From: Candidatus Bacteroides merdigallinarum
GTDB lineage: Bacteria > Bacteroidota > Bacteroidia > Bacteroidales > Bacteroidaceae
Assembly: GCA_019116285.1 (NCBI GenBank)
Contig: DXBX01000082.1
Coordinates: 62,001 to 126,000 of the forward strand
Length of the DNA stretch: 64,000 bases
Direction: 5' to 3'
Below are positions 26,988-35,939 of the stretch, piece by piece (position 1 is the stretch's first letter; each line of letters starts with the position of its first letter). A model generated the notes under the pieces. It worked only from the letters and a program-made list of their open reading frames with translations, did no database searches and was not told the origin of the DNA. A program made the position numbers and the translations under genes.

Positions 26988-27881
26988 TTACTTATCTTTC
27001 TTCCCGAAAAGCGAGAAGTGAACGTAGCGTTTCGGATGCAATCTCAGATCTTCCAGCAAGCTGGCGGCATTGGCCGTGGTGGCATTCAAGTTATTATACA
27101 AACTGGGGTCATTGAGCAGGAGGCCTATGGTATTATCCTTGCGGCCCAGTTTATCTGTAATCATTTTTACGTTAGCCAATGTAGAATCCACCTTCTGCAT
27201 GGCAGCGGCATAATCAATCTCTTTCAAGTTGCCGGAGATGGTGACAAAGTTATCGCCAATGGTATTCAGCTTGCCGGTCAGCTGAGGAATGTCGTTGGTC
27301 ATCAACGTATGAAGCTGGCCGCTGGTGGCGGAAAGATTGGCTGTCAGATGCTCGATATTGTGCAAGGTGGCAGGAATTGCCGGATCTGCCAAGAGCGTAT
27401 TCAAGGAAGCCATGATGGAATCCAGCTTGGGCAACATCTGCTTCAGCTGGGGCACCAACTGCCCTACCTCTCCCATCATGCCGCTATTCAGCCCGCCGGG
27501 AATAGTGTCACCCGTCTGATAACGCTCACGGGGATTATTGGCCAAGAGAAGATTCATGCGCACGCCTCCCAACATCTCGGCGGCCAGTTCGGCCGAACTA
27601 CCTTTGGGAATGCGCAAGTCCGGCTCCACGTCAATCTCGGCCACGACATTGCCGGGGCGGTCATAATCATAATACAACTCGCGGACAATGCCCACCCGGA
27701 AGCCGTCGGCATAGACAGGACTCGACTTGGTCAGTCCGTTGATATTCTGAAACTTGACATAGAAATAGCTGGTAGGTTTGAACAGGTGGATACCTTTCAG
27801 GTAATTGATGCCGTATATCAACACGCAAAGAGCTATGATAGCTGCAATACCTATTCTGACTTCTTTTGTAAAATACTTCAT
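26988..27881 (-). CDS. MlaD/MCE-domain lipid-transport protein
   Basis: A 297-residue protein with one N-terminal membrane helix (about 9-28, VRIGIAAIIALCVLIYGINYL) and an MCE domain at about 38-115 (YFYVKFQNINGLTKSSPVY, FRVGIV). The C-terminal half is a long helical region with repeated DSIMASLNTLLADP-like and NLSATSGQL segments, as in hexameric MlaD rings that carry phospholipid between membranes. Partner permease and ATPase genes are not in the window. It starts 32 nt after the amidase gene. Confidence 0.9.
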   Translation of the reverse strand: MKYFTKEVRIGIAAIIALCVLIYGINYLKGIHLFKPTSYFYVKFQNINGLTKSSPVYADGFRVGIVRELYYDYDRPGNVVAEIDVEPDLRIPKGSSAELAAEMLGGVRMNLLLANNPRERYQTGDTIPGGLNSGMMGEVGQLVPQLKQMLPKLDSIMASLNTLLADPAIPATLHNIEHLTANLSATSGQLHTLMTNDIPQLTGKLNTIGDNFVTISGNLKEIDYAAAMQKVDSTLANVKMITDKLGRKDNTIGLLLNDPSLYNNLNATTANAASLLEDLRLHPKRYVHFSLFGKKDK

Positions 27882-27913
27882 GACGTATTCTTTTGGTTGA
27901 TTCTTTAATAGAT

Positions 27914-29065
27914 TTATCTGTTCTCTTTAAACTCCCGGATGGCCTGGTTGATATCCATCTTCTTCCCATCCTTGAAAGCAATGATGAAAGCCTCCTTGAA
28001 CTTACCAGCCACGGAGCGCCGCATACGCAACATCCGATTGTAATCGGCCGAAGCACCGTATGTGTATTTGTAAAGGCCATTCTCGCGGAAATGCTCCACT
28101 CCTTTCAAACCCTTCAGGCGCCTGTCATTGCTCTTCAAAAGCTCGGACGAGGCGAAGATCTGTATCTTGAACACGGGCTTCCCCGATGCCGATGCAGAGT
28201 CGGGGGCAGGCTTTTCCTTAACCTCCGGTGCGGGAGACGGCTTCTGCTCTGCCAGACGAAGTTCCTTCGAATGCACCGGCCGATGCTCCTGCTCCTGCTT
28301 ATAGGCCAGGAAAGCGCGGTAGATGCCATTGGAAAGGTTGCTGACCCCCTCCGCGGTATTCAAGTAGCGCTCTTCGGCAGGCGTGGAGATGAATCCCAAC
28401 TCTATCAGCACGCTGGGCATGGCACTGGCTTTCAACACCAGGAAACCGGCCTGGTGCACCCCGCGATCCACCCGCCGGCAGGTATGACGGAACTGCTCCT
28501 GCACCAGCGAAGCCAGATGCACACTCTGCTCCATATATTTATCCTGCATCAGCTCGAATATGATATAGGATTCGGCAGAATTGGGATTAAATCCCGCATA
28601 ACGCGTCTGATAATCATCCTCATAGAGGATAACGGCATTCTCGCGCTGCGCCACCTTCAGGTTGGCTTCGGATTTGGCCAAACCCAATGTCCACGTGGAA
28701 GCGCCACGAGCCGTACGGTTGTTGGCCAGGGAATTGGTATGGATGGAGATGAACAAGTCCGCCTTGGCCTCATTGGCTATGTCCGAACGACGGTTCAAGG
28801 GGACAAAGACATCGCGCTTGCGCGTGTAGATCACTTTCACATCTTTGCAATTCTGCTCTATCAGCTTGCCCACGGCCAAGGCCACTTTCAGATTGATATT
28901 CTTCTCCTTCGAGATGCGGCCGACAGCACCGGGGTCATGTCCGCCATGGCCGGCGTCAATAACCACCACAAAGTCCCGCGCCTCTACCATCCCATAGCAG
29001 GAAGGCGAAACCAGCAAGCCGCACAGAAGACTTATATATAATATGTGTAATCTAATCCGTCTCAT
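27914..29065 (-). CDS. N-acetylmuramoyl-L-alanine amidase with SPOR domain
   Basis: Zinc amidase (amidase_3 family) that cuts the peptide from glycan in peptidoglycan, 383 residues. A signal sequence (to about residue 28) precedes VVVIDAGHGGHDPGAVG, in which the His is a zinc ligand; further catalytic segments are DLFISIHTNSL and PSVLIELGFIS with the Glu. A proline/lysine-rich linker (about 265-300) leads to a C-terminal SPOR-like domain (about 305-380, FKIQIFASSELLKSND), which binds denuded septal glycan. A role in cell separation is likely. Confidence 0.92.
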   Translation of the reverse strand: MRRIRLHILYISLLCGLLVSPSCYGMVEARDFVVVIDAGHGGHDPGAVGRISKEKNINLKVALAVGKLIEQNCKDVKVIYTRKRDVFVPLNRRSDIANEAKADLFISIHTNSLANNRTARGASTWTLGLAKSEANLKVAQRENAVILYEDDYQTRYAGFNPNSAESYIIFELMQDKYMEQSVHLASLVQEQFRHTCRRVDRGVHQAGFLVLKASAMPSVLIELGFISTPAEERYLNTAEGVSNLSNGIYRAFLAYKQEQEHRPVHSKELRLAEQKPSPAPEVKEKPAPDSASASGKPVFKIQIFASSELLKSNDRRLKGLKGVEHFRENGLYKYTYGASADYNRMLRMRRSVAGKFKEAFIIAFKDGKKMDINQAIREFKENR

Positions 29066-29226
29066 ACCGAAAGTCGGTGCAAATTTAATGGAAATTTATA
29101 GAAAACTCATGCCCAAGGTTCAAGTTTTGCGCTTTTTCGCGTATTTGAGACAGATTTTTGGCCACTAAGGAAAAGATTTTCAGAAGAAGGCAGTATTTTT
29201 GCGCGCTGTTTCCGGGCATATCTCCC

Positions 29227-29336
29227 GAGCGCGAGCCGGGATACCGCGGAGCACGAGCCGGGATACCGCCGAGCGCGAGCCAAGGTATCGCGGAGCGCAA
29301 GCCAAAGTACTGCGGAGCGCAAGCCAAAGTACTGCG
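29227..29336. repeat. 22-bp tandem repeat, 5 copies, GC-rich
   Basis: Five full units start at 29227, 29249, 29271, 29293 and 29315. The first reads gagcgcgagccgggatacc plus gcg; the last two are identical to each other. Copies diverge gradually from left to right. The array fills the gap between two divergent genes (amidase and BASS transporter). The period is not a multiple of three, so it is not coding. Confidence 0.92.
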
Positions 29337-29384
29337 GAGTAAAACGGAGAATGCCGGAGCGTCAAACTGAATCATGCAGAAGTT

Positions 29385-30350
29385 ATGTCTTTGTTTATTC
29401 GTTTCCTAAAAAACTGGACTTTGCCCGTGGCGATGCTGACGGGCACGCTGGTTTATTTTCTCTTCGCCAAGATCTCTTTTCTGGCACCGGCCAAGCCGGT
29501 CATCAATAGCGTAGTAGCCGTACTGACGCCTTTGCTCATCTTCGCCCAACTCCTGCTCACCTTCTGCAAGGTGGAGGTGCGCGACCTCAAGCCCAAGGCA
29601 TGGCATGGATGGCTCATCCTCATCCAGTTGCTCTCGTGCCTCCTCATGGCCGTCCTGCTGGTTTATTGCCCGATGAACGCGGTCTACCATGAAGTATTCG
29701 AGGCCGCCATGGTATGCCTCATCTGCCCCACGGCCACGGCGGCTGCGGTCATCACGGGCAAGCTGGGTGGAAGCGCTTCGAGCCTGACCACCTATACCCT
29801 CTTGTCCAACCTCCTGGCCGCTGTGGCCGTGCCCCTGGTCTTTCCCTGGGTGGAGCCTCATGCAGAGATTTCCTTTTGGAGTGCTTTCCTCAAAATTCTG
29901 AGCAAAGTGTTTCCCCTGCTGATCTGCCCCTTCCTGCTGGCTTGGCTCCTGCGCACGTTCGCACCGAAGATTCATGCCTGGCTGCTGGGGCTGCACGATG
30001 CAGCCTTCTACTTGTGGGGCGTGGCCCTGGCCATTGTCTCCGGACAAACCGTGCGCTCCCTGGTCAATAGCGATGCTCCGGCCTCCGTGGAGTGGCTGAT
30101 AGCCGTGGCCGGATTGGTGGCCTGTTGCCTCCAGTTCTTCCTGGGCAAACAGATAGGCGGACACTACAGAGAGCGCATCAGCGGCGGACAGGCCCTGGGG
30201 CAGAAAAATACGGTGCTGGCCATCTGGATGGCCTACACCTACCTGAATCCGCTGGCCTCCGTCGGCCCCGGCTCGTACGTGCTGTGGCAGAATATCATTA
30301 ACTCCTGGCAATTGTGGAAGAAGCGCAAACAAGAGGAAGGAAAGCGTTAA
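29385..30350 (+). CDS. BASS-family (bile acid:sodium symporter-like) transporter
   Basis: A 321-residue membrane protein with nine or ten helices. Family traits are the central PTATAAAVITGKLGGSASSLT, matching the crossing region of BASS/ASBT-fold carriers, and a second SGGQALGQKNTVLAIWMAY near the C-terminus. Substrates in this family range from bile acids to pantothenate and other organic anions, so transport of bile acid is not implied. It is divergent from the amidase gene across the 22-bp array. Confidence 0.82.
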   Translation: MSLFIRFLKNWTLPVAMLTGTLVYFLFAKISFLAPAKPVINSVVAVLTPLLIFAQLLLTFCKVEVRDLKPKAWHGWLILIQLLSCLLMAVLLVYCPMNAVYHEVFEAAMVCLICPTATAAAVITGKLGGSASSLTTYTLLSNLLAAVAVPLVFPWVEPHAEISFWSAFLKILSKVFPLLICPFLLAWLLRTFAPKIHAWLLGLHDAAFYLWGVALAIVSGQTVRSLVNSDAPASVEWLIAVAGLVACCLQFFLGKQIGGHYRERISGGQALGQKNTVLAIWMAYTYLNPLASVGPGSYVLWQNIINSWQLWKKRKQEEGKR

Positions 30351-30388
30351 TATTAAAGCCGGGTGCGGGTTTGTTGGAGAATAATTCG

Positions 30389-30396
30389 TATTTTTG
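30389..30396 (+). promoter_or_regulatory. Probable -7 box for the HD-domain gene
   Basis: TATTTTTG, 24 nt before the ATG at 30421. A TTTG lies at 30370-30373 but at a shorter spacing than usual. Confidence 0.5.
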
Positions 30397-30420
30397 CACC
30401 CCGTAAAAGAAGTGAAAGGA

Positions 30421-30957
30421 ATGAATCCATTAGATATCATCAACAAATATTATCCGGGAGAGAGCGAGTTGAAACATATCCTGCTGACGCATAGCCGCTC
30501 CGTAGCCGACAAGGCACTGGAGATTGCCGACCGCCACCCCGAGCTGAACTTAGACCGTGAGTTCCTCTACGAAGGAGCGATGCTGCATGACATCGGCATC
30601 TTCCTGACGGATGCGGAGTCTATCTTCTGCTTCGGCGACAAGCCCTACATCTGCCATGGCTACCTAGGCTCTGAACTAATGCAGAGCGAAGGCTATCCGC
30701 GCCATGCCTTAGTGTGCGAACGCCATACCGGTGCCGGCCTCTCGCTGGATCAGATCATCGCCCAAGATCTGCCAGTCCCCCATCGCGACATGGTGCCCGT
30801 CAGCCCGGAAGAACAGGTCATCTGCTTTGCAGACAAGTTCTTCTCGAAAACGCACCTAGAGCGGGAAAAGAGCGTGGAGAAGGCCCGCAAGAGCCTGGAA
30901 AAGTATGGCGAGGCCGGGGTTGAACGCTTCGACCGGTGGTGCAAGTCTTTCTTGTAG
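30421..30957 (+). CDS. HD-domain phosphohydrolase-like protein
   Basis: A 178-residue protein with the HD-type metal site: His24 (LLTHSRSVADKAL), His56-Asp57 (GAMLHDIGIF), and a later VCERHTGAGL plus CFADKFFSK segment for the remaining ligands. Members act on nucleotides or phosphate esters; no specific substrate is visible. The ATG at 30421 follows AAAGGA and is preferred over an upstream in-frame codon at 30394. Confidence 0.85.
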   Translation: MNPLDIINKYYPGESELKHILLTHSRSVADKALEIADRHPELNLDREFLYEGAMLHDIGIFLTDAESIFCFGDKPYICHGYLGSELMQSEGYPRHALVCERHTGAGLSLDQIIAQDLPVPHRDMVPVSPEEQVICFADKFFSKTHLEREKSVEKARKSLEKYGEAGVERFDRWCKSFL

Positions 30958-31003
30958 CATCTAAATTTCTGTAAAAAGCAGAAGATACCATAGATTTTTT
31001 CCG

Positions 31004-31011
31004 TACATTTG
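31004..31011 (+). promoter_or_regulatory. Probable -7 box for lptD
   Basis: TACATTTG, 27 nt before the proposed TTG start. Confidence 0.5.
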
Positions 31012-31037
31012 CCGCGCTTAGTGCAAACTAAATCCGA

Positions 31038-33791
31038 TTGACGTCATTGAAAGCGAACATATTCATATCAATTCTATTGCTATTCGTATTGCTCCTGATT
31101 TCTTCCGAAGCTGATTCACAACGGCGTGGAAGAGAGCGGCGCTTGCGGGGCAATCGCACCCACCCCACTCTGCAGGTCAGCGATTCGTTGCAGACGGATT
31201 CGTTGGCGAATGACTCTCTGCAACTGGATACCGTACCCAAGAAGAAAGACGGCCTGGATGCCCCGGTCTCCTACGAAGCCAATGACTCCATTGTCTTCAC
31301 GCAGGACGGCTATGCCCACCTCTATGGCGAAGGCAAGGTGAACTATCCGCACCAAAACATAGAACTGACCGCCGAGGTCATCACCATGAACATGGACAGC
31401 AGTACGGTCTATGCCCATGGCGTGGAAGACTCCCTGGGCGTAATGCAGGGCCTGCCCGTGTTCAAAGACGGAGAAACGCCCTACGAGACCAATACCATCC
31501 GCTATAACTTCAAGAGCAAGAAAGGTCTCATCAGCAATGTCGTGAGCCAACAAGGCGAAGGCTACGTCACCGGCAATAATGCCAAGAAGGGAGCAGGCGA
31601 TGAGCTCTACATGAAGAAGGGTCGTTATACCACGTGCGACAACCACGAACATCCGCACTTCTACATGCAGATGACCTACGCCAAGGTACGCCCCAAGAAA
31701 AATGTGGTGACCGGTCCTGCCTACTTGGTGGTGGAAGACGTGCCGTTGCCACTGGCCGTGCCGTTCTTCTTCTTCCCCTTCTCCAGCAGCTACCAATCCG
31801 GCTTCCTGATGCCTACCTATATGGATGACTCCAGCCGCGGCTTCGGTTTGGTGGACGGAGGTTATTACTTCGCCATCAGCGACCAGATGGACTTGAAGCT
31901 CCGTGGAGACATCTTTACGAAGGGTTCGTGGGCCTTGCGTGCGGAGACCAACTACGTGAAACGCTACAAGTTCTCAGGCTTGTTTCAGATGGACTACCAG
32001 GTGACCAAGACAGGCGACAAGGGACTGAGCGACTACTCCGTGGCGAAGGACTTCAAGATTGTATGGAGCCACCGCCAGGACCCGAAGGCCAATCCTAACT
32101 CGACTTTCTCGGCCAGTGTGAACTTCTCTACCAGCAGCTACGAACGTACCAACATCAACAACCTGTACAATTCGCAACTGATGTCGCAGAACACGAAGAC
32201 GTCCAGCGTCAGCTATTCACGCAACTTCTTCGACAACCTGCTCAGCATCTCGGCCACGGCCAACATCGCACAGACCATGCGAGATTCTTCTATCTCGGTG
32301 ACTTTGCCGGACCTGAACATTTCGCTCAGCACCGTCTACCCTTTCCGCCGCAAGAAGCGCGTGGGCGATGAAAAATGGTACGAGAAGATTAACCTGCGCT
32401 ACACAGGTCGTCTGACCAACAGCATCCAGACCAAAGACAACCTGCTGTTCAAGTCCAGCCTGACACGCGACTGGGAAAACGCCATGCAGCATAATATCCC
32501 TATCAGCGCAACATTCACGGTGTTCAACTACTTCAACATCACGCCCTCGTTCAACTACACCGAACGCTGGTACACCCGCAAAGTGCGTAGGGACTGGGAC
32601 ATGGACCGTCAGCAAGTGGTCAATACTGACACCATTTACGGCTTCCACCGGGTCTATGACTATAGCGCCAGTATCGGCATAAACACCAAGATTTACGGCA
32701 TGTACAAACCCATCTTCTTCCCGAAGAAGGAGATACAGATTCGTCATGTCATCACACCGTCTGTCAGCATCAGCGGCTCGCCGGACTTCGGTGCGTCACG
32801 CTTTGGATATTACGACTCATACATCCGCCGCGAACGGGATGGAAGCATCCGTGATACCGTACGCTATTCCTACTATGCCAACCAGCCTTTCAGCCCTCCC
32901 GGCGAAGGCAAATCAGGTACTGTTACCTTCGACCTCTCCAACAACCTGGAGATGAAATATAAGGACAAGAACGACTCTATCCGCAAGATTAGCTTAATCG
33001 ATGAATTGGGCTTGGGTATCTCCTATAACTTCGCTGCCAAAGAGAAACCTTGGGGAGACCTGGACTTCCGCCTGCGCATGAAGCTGACCAAGAACTATAC
33101 GCTGAGTATGTCCTCACGCTTCGCCACCTATGCATATGAATTTGACGAAAACGGACGTGTCTACGAGGGCAACCGTACGGAGTGGTCCTACGGACGTTTC
33201 GGCCGTTGGTCCGGCTGGGGAACGTCTTTCAGTTGGACGTTGAATAACGATACCTGGAAGAAAATCAAGAAGCTCTTCACTGGCGAAGACGATGAAGAAG
33301 AGAAAAATAAGCAGGACGATGAACAGTCTGAAGAACAGACCGACACGGAAAATCCCAACGGCACCCGAAAGAAACGAGTCGAAAAGGCTGCCGTGGATGA
33401 AGATGGTTACCAAGTGTTCAAGATGCCTTGGTCCATCAACTTCAGCACCGGCTTCAACATCTCCGAGGACCGCACCAAGCCTATCAACCGCGAGCGAATG
33501 CGTTATCCATATAAATTCAGTCTGAACGCGCTGAACATCAACGGAAATATCAAGATTTCCAACAAGTGGTCTATCAATTTCAATTCGGGTTACGACTTCA
33601 ATGCCAAAGAAATCACACAGACTACCTTCAATATCACCCGCGACCTGCACTGTTTCAGCATGTCGGCCAGCGTAGCACCTTTCGGACGGTGGAGATACTA
33701 CAATTTCACCATCCGCGCCAACGCCAGCATCCTGCAAGACCTGAAATATGAACAGCGCAGCCAGACGCAGAGCAATATCCAATGGTATTGA
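31038..33791 (+). CDS. lptD: LPS-assembly outer-membrane protein LptD-like
   Basis: A 917-residue outer-membrane protein with a signal anchor (about residues 5-25), an N-terminal OstA-like periplasmic domain (about 80-250: repeated INITAEVI-like strands such as NYPHQNIELTAEVITMNMDS), and a large C-terminal beta-barrel (LPLAVPFFFFPFSSSYQSGF onward). An acidic insertion (about residues 755-785, rich in E, D, Q) is unusual. No ATG exists near the N-terminus; a TTG at 31038 is the best start. It inserts lipopolysaccharide in the outer leaflet; lptC is encoded in the window at 39.4-40.1 kb. Confidence 0.9.
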   Translation: MTSLKANIFISILLLFVLLLISSEADSQRRGRERRLRGNRTHPTLQVSDSLQTDSLANDSLQLDTVPKKKDGLDAPVSYEANDSIVFTQDGYAHLYGEGKVNYPHQNIELTAEVITMNMDSSTVYAHGVEDSLGVMQGLPVFKDGETPYETNTIRYNFKSKKGLISNVVSQQGEGYVTGNNAKKGAGDELYMKKGRYTTCDNHEHPHFYMQMTYAKVRPKKNVVTGPAYLVVEDVPLPLAVPFFFFPFSSSYQSGFLMPTYMDDSSRGFGLVDGGYYFAISDQMDLKLRGDIFTKGSWALRAETNYVKRYKFSGLFQMDYQVTKTGDKGLSDYSVAKDFKIVWSHRQDPKANPNSTFSASVNFSTSSYERTNINNLYNSQLMSQNTKTSSVSYSRNFFDNLLSISATANIAQTMRDSSISVTLPDLNISLSTVYPFRRKKRVGDEKWYEKINLRYTGRLTNSIQTKDNLLFKSSLTRDWENAMQHNIPISATFTVFNYFNITPSFNYTERWYTRKVRRDWDMDRQQVVNTDTIYGFHRVYDYSASIGINTKIYGMYKPIFFPKKEIQIRHVITPSVSISGSPDFGASRFGYYDSYIRRERDGSIRDTVRYSYYANQPFSPPGEGKSGTVTFDLSNNLEMKYKDKNDSIRKISLIDELGLGISYNFAAKEKPWGDLDFRLRMKLTKNYTLSMSSRFATYAYEFDENGRVYEGNRTEWSYGRFGRWSGWGTSFSWTLNNDTWKKIKKLFTGEDDEEEKNKQDDEQSEEQTDTENPNGTRKKRVEKAAVDEDGYQVFKMPWSINFSTGFNISEDRTKPINRERMRYPYKFSLNALNINGNIKISNKWSINFNSGYDFNAKEITQTTFNITRDLHCFSMSASVAPFGRWRYYNFTIRANASILQDLKYEQRSQTQSNIQWY

Positions 33792-33803
33792 TACCATCCT
33801 AAA

Positions 33804-33847
33804 CGACGGAGGCACAGGGATTCGAATTTTTCCCTGTGCCTCCGTCG
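33804..33847. terminator. Bidirectional terminator between lptD and the Imm17 gene
   Basis: 17-bp perfect stem (arms 33804-33820 and 33831-33847; core ggaggcacaggga) with a 10-nt loop ending in TTTT. It lies between two convergent genes. Confidence 0.8.
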
Positions 33848-33863
33848 GTCAAATAAAACAATC

Positions 33864-34076
33864 TCAGGCCGTATGCGTGAAAAAGAACGCCGCCATTCCG
33901 ATCAGTATTCCTCCCAGCACTCCGTAAAACCAGCGTGCCTGCTTCCTCCCTACATTGCGCACTATAAACTGGGCATTGCGAGCTGTGAAGAACCAGTTCC
34001 AATCCAACAGAGCGGCCAGCAACGAAACAATGCCGGCCAACGCAAAAATGCCTTGTATGATGTATTGGCTGACCAT
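33864..34076 (-). CDS. Immunity 17 (Imm17)-like small membrane protein
   Basis: A 70-residue protein with two membrane helices (about 4-25 and 48-68) separated by WNWFFTARNAQFIVRNVGRKQARWFYG, the pattern of the Imm17 family. Imm17 was named from polymorphic-toxin loci, but no toxin gene is near; the gene simply follows tsaE by 4 nt in an operon. A housekeeping membrane role is as likely as immunity. Confidence 0.75.
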   Translation of the reverse strand: MVSQYIIQGIFALAGIVSLLAALLDWNWFFTARNAQFIVRNVGRKQARWFYGVLGGILIGMAAFFFTHTA

Positions 34077-34080
34077 AGGC

Positions 34081-34509
34081 TTACTCCGGATCCGTCAAAA
34101 CCAGGCGACGCTCTCCGCTTTCCACTTCTTCGATAGTCACCTTCACGGTATCGCCAGGCAACAGTTCTTCTATCAGTTCAGGCCACTCGATAAAGCAAAG
34201 AGCACCGCAATAGAAATAATCCTCGTAGCCCATATCATAGACTTCCTCCAACTTCTTGATGCGATAAAAATCAAAGTGGTAAATCAACTCCCCCGTCGTG
34301 TCCGAACGGTATTCATTGACAATGGCAAATGTCGGCGAAGTAACCATGTCCGTCACGCCCAACTCCTCACAGACGGCCTTGATGAAAGTGGTCTTTCCGG
34401 CACCCATCTTACCATAAAACGCGAAAACCGTATGGTCATCCATCGCTTCTATAAACTGACGGGCAGCTTCCCGGATCTGTTCCAAAGATTGAATTTTAAT
34501 TTCAGTCAT
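34081..34509 (-). CDS. tsaE: tRNA threonylcarbamoyladenosine biosynthesis ATPase
   Basis: P-loop ATPase that supports the TsaD complex making t6A37 in ANN-decoding tRNAs, 142 residues. Walker A is [22 protein letters not shown] and HFDFYRI are the conserved switch regions, and [13 protein letters not shown] the C-terminal part. The ATG at 34509 is used; the open frame upstream to 34608 overlaps the previous gene and has no family sequence. Confidence 0.95.
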   Translation of the reverse strand: MTEIKIQSLEQIREAARQFIEAMDDHTVFAFYGKMGAGKTTFIKAVCEELGVTDMVTSPTFAIVNEYRSDTTGELIYHFDFYRIKKLEEVYDMGYEDYFYCGALCFIEWPELIEELLPGDTVKVTIEEVESGERRLVLTDPE

Positions 34510-34549
34510 ATTTCTATAAAATGCTTTTGTTAAGTTCATGAAGAATGAT

Positions 34550-35377
34550 TTATAACCGCTTCTGCTGACGGCGTATCCACAGGCTCTTCCCCACTTTGCA
34601 CACAGCATAGATCAGAATGGAAAAAAAGATAATGGACGCTCCGGAAGGAATATTCTCACGGAATGAAACATAAAGACCTCCCAAACAACAAACATAGCCA
34701 ATGCCGATGGAAAGCCAGACTATCCGGTGGAAACGATGAGAGAATAGGTTGGCCGTCATTTGCGGAATGGTCAGCAACGAAATGACCAACACAATACCCA
34801 CCATGCGCAGGCAAGCCACAATAGTCAACGCTATAAACATCATCAACACATATTCCAAAACCTGCACCGGCAGGCCTTGTGAACGGGCAAACTCACGGTC
34901 GAACGCCACCTGCACAATAGGATGACGGAAAAGGACAAAAAACACAACCAACGCTCCGGCCACCCCTGCCAACAACATTAAATCACCCCGAGTGATTGTC
35001 AGTATATTACCAAAGAGATAGGCAGAGAGATCCGGAGCGAATCCGGGGGACAGGAAGGTGAATATGACACCCACAGCCATCCCCAACGCCCAAAACACAG
35101 CGATAGCCGAATCTTCGCGCATGTCCCGTCGCTTACCCAGCCATTCCACTCCGAAAGCTGAAAGTACGGCAAACACAGCAGCCGAAAGAATGGGGGAAAC
35201 ACCGGTATAAAGCCCCAATCCGATACCACCAAACGAGGCATGTGTCAATCCTCCACTGATGAATACCAGACGCCGGGTAACAATGTACGTCCCAACCATC
35301 CCACAAGCAATGCTGGCCAGCAGACTGCCGATAAGGGCATGTTGAAAGAAGGTATATTGCAACAACTCCATAATCAT
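34550..35377 (-). CDS. Metal ABC transporter permease (ZnuB/ABC-3 family)
   Basis: A 275-residue permease with eight or nine helices; [17 protein letters not shown] near residue 40 is the ABC-3 family signature, followed by an [15 protein letters not shown] segment and the [14 protein letters not shown] region. Zinc or manganese uptake is the family role. Neither the ATPase nor the binding protein is encoded next to it. Its ATG overlaps the previous stop in ATGA (35377-35374). Confidence 0.9.
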   Translation of the reverse strand: MIMELLQYTFFQHALIGSLLASIACGMVGTYIVTRRLVFISGGLTHASFGGIGLGLYTGVSPILSAAVFAVLSAFGVEWLGKRRDMREDSAIAVFWALGMAVGVIFTFLSPGFAPDLSAYLFGNILTITRGDLMLLAGVAGALVVFFVLFRHPIVQVAFDREFARSQGLPVQVLEYVLMMFIALTIVACLRMVGIVLVISLLTIPQMTANLFSHRFHRIVWLSIGIGYVCCLGGLYVSFRENIPSGASIIFFSILIYAVCKVGKSLWIRRQQKRL

Positions 35378-35799
35378 TTCTTTTCAGTTCTCCGTTCACC
35401 GATAATAAGGAATACCTCGTCTTTAAGATTGTCCGGCAAAGCGATGCCCCGTAATTGCAAACTACGTACCCATCCGGCCACATCCTCCTCTTGCATGGTA
35501 TAAAATACATCGCGAAACTCATCTTCCTGCTCCGGTGTATAGCCATCAGGAGAAGTACCGATATAGCGATCCAATTCCTCATCATCATAATATTCTATCT
35601 GCTTGCTCACGGCAGCCAGCAGGCTCTCTTTCTCGCATACCTCATGTTGCCCGCAACATTCCGTATCCACGACTTTCACTTCAGGCATGACTTCCAATTC
35701 TCCGCGCTCCACCTGTCTCTGCAGTTTCCTGTCGCGCAGGATGCCGGCTACAGCAGCCACCAAAGCCAATGCCACTAAGGCTACAATGAGTATCCACAT
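35374..35799 (-). CDS. Membrane-anchored Cys-rich protein, function unknown
   Basis: A 141-residue protein with one N-terminal helix (MWILIVALVALALVAAVAGIL) and a soluble part with DTECCGQHEVCEKESLL (near residues 46-62), a Cys/His cluster that could bind a metal. The C-terminal part is acidic and helical (DDEELDRYIG, YTPEQEDEFRDVFYT). It is translationally coupled to the metal ABC permease, so a role in metal handling is plausible but unproven. The ATG at 35799 starts the membrane helix; the frame is open 84 nt further up. Confidence 0.8.
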   Translation of the reverse strand: MWILIVALVALALVAAVAGILRDRKLQRQVERGELEVMPEVKVVDTECCGQHEVCEKESLLAAVSKQIEYYDDEELDRYIGTSPDGYTPEQEDEFRDVFYTMQEEDVAGWVRSLQLRGIALPDNLKDEVFLIIGERRTEKK

Positions 35800-35939
35800 A
35801 ACGTTCCTGTTCTTGCTGATTTGGGGTAATCCGCATATTCTTTGCGGAAACACCGGACAAAGATACAAAAAAAGTACCGTCACGGCTATACACCGGACGG
35901 CACTTTTATACTCACTAACGCCTAATTATCCGAATCTTC

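Noticed and set aside
29227-29336. CRISPR array
   Set aside because: The units are contiguous 22-bp tandem repeats with no unique spacers, and no cas genes are near; the same holds for the array at 62597.
29085-29375. 96-codon minus-strand open frame over the 22-bp array
   Set aside because: It exists only because the repeats lack stops in that frame; the 22-nt period shifts frame with each unit and no gene signals are present.
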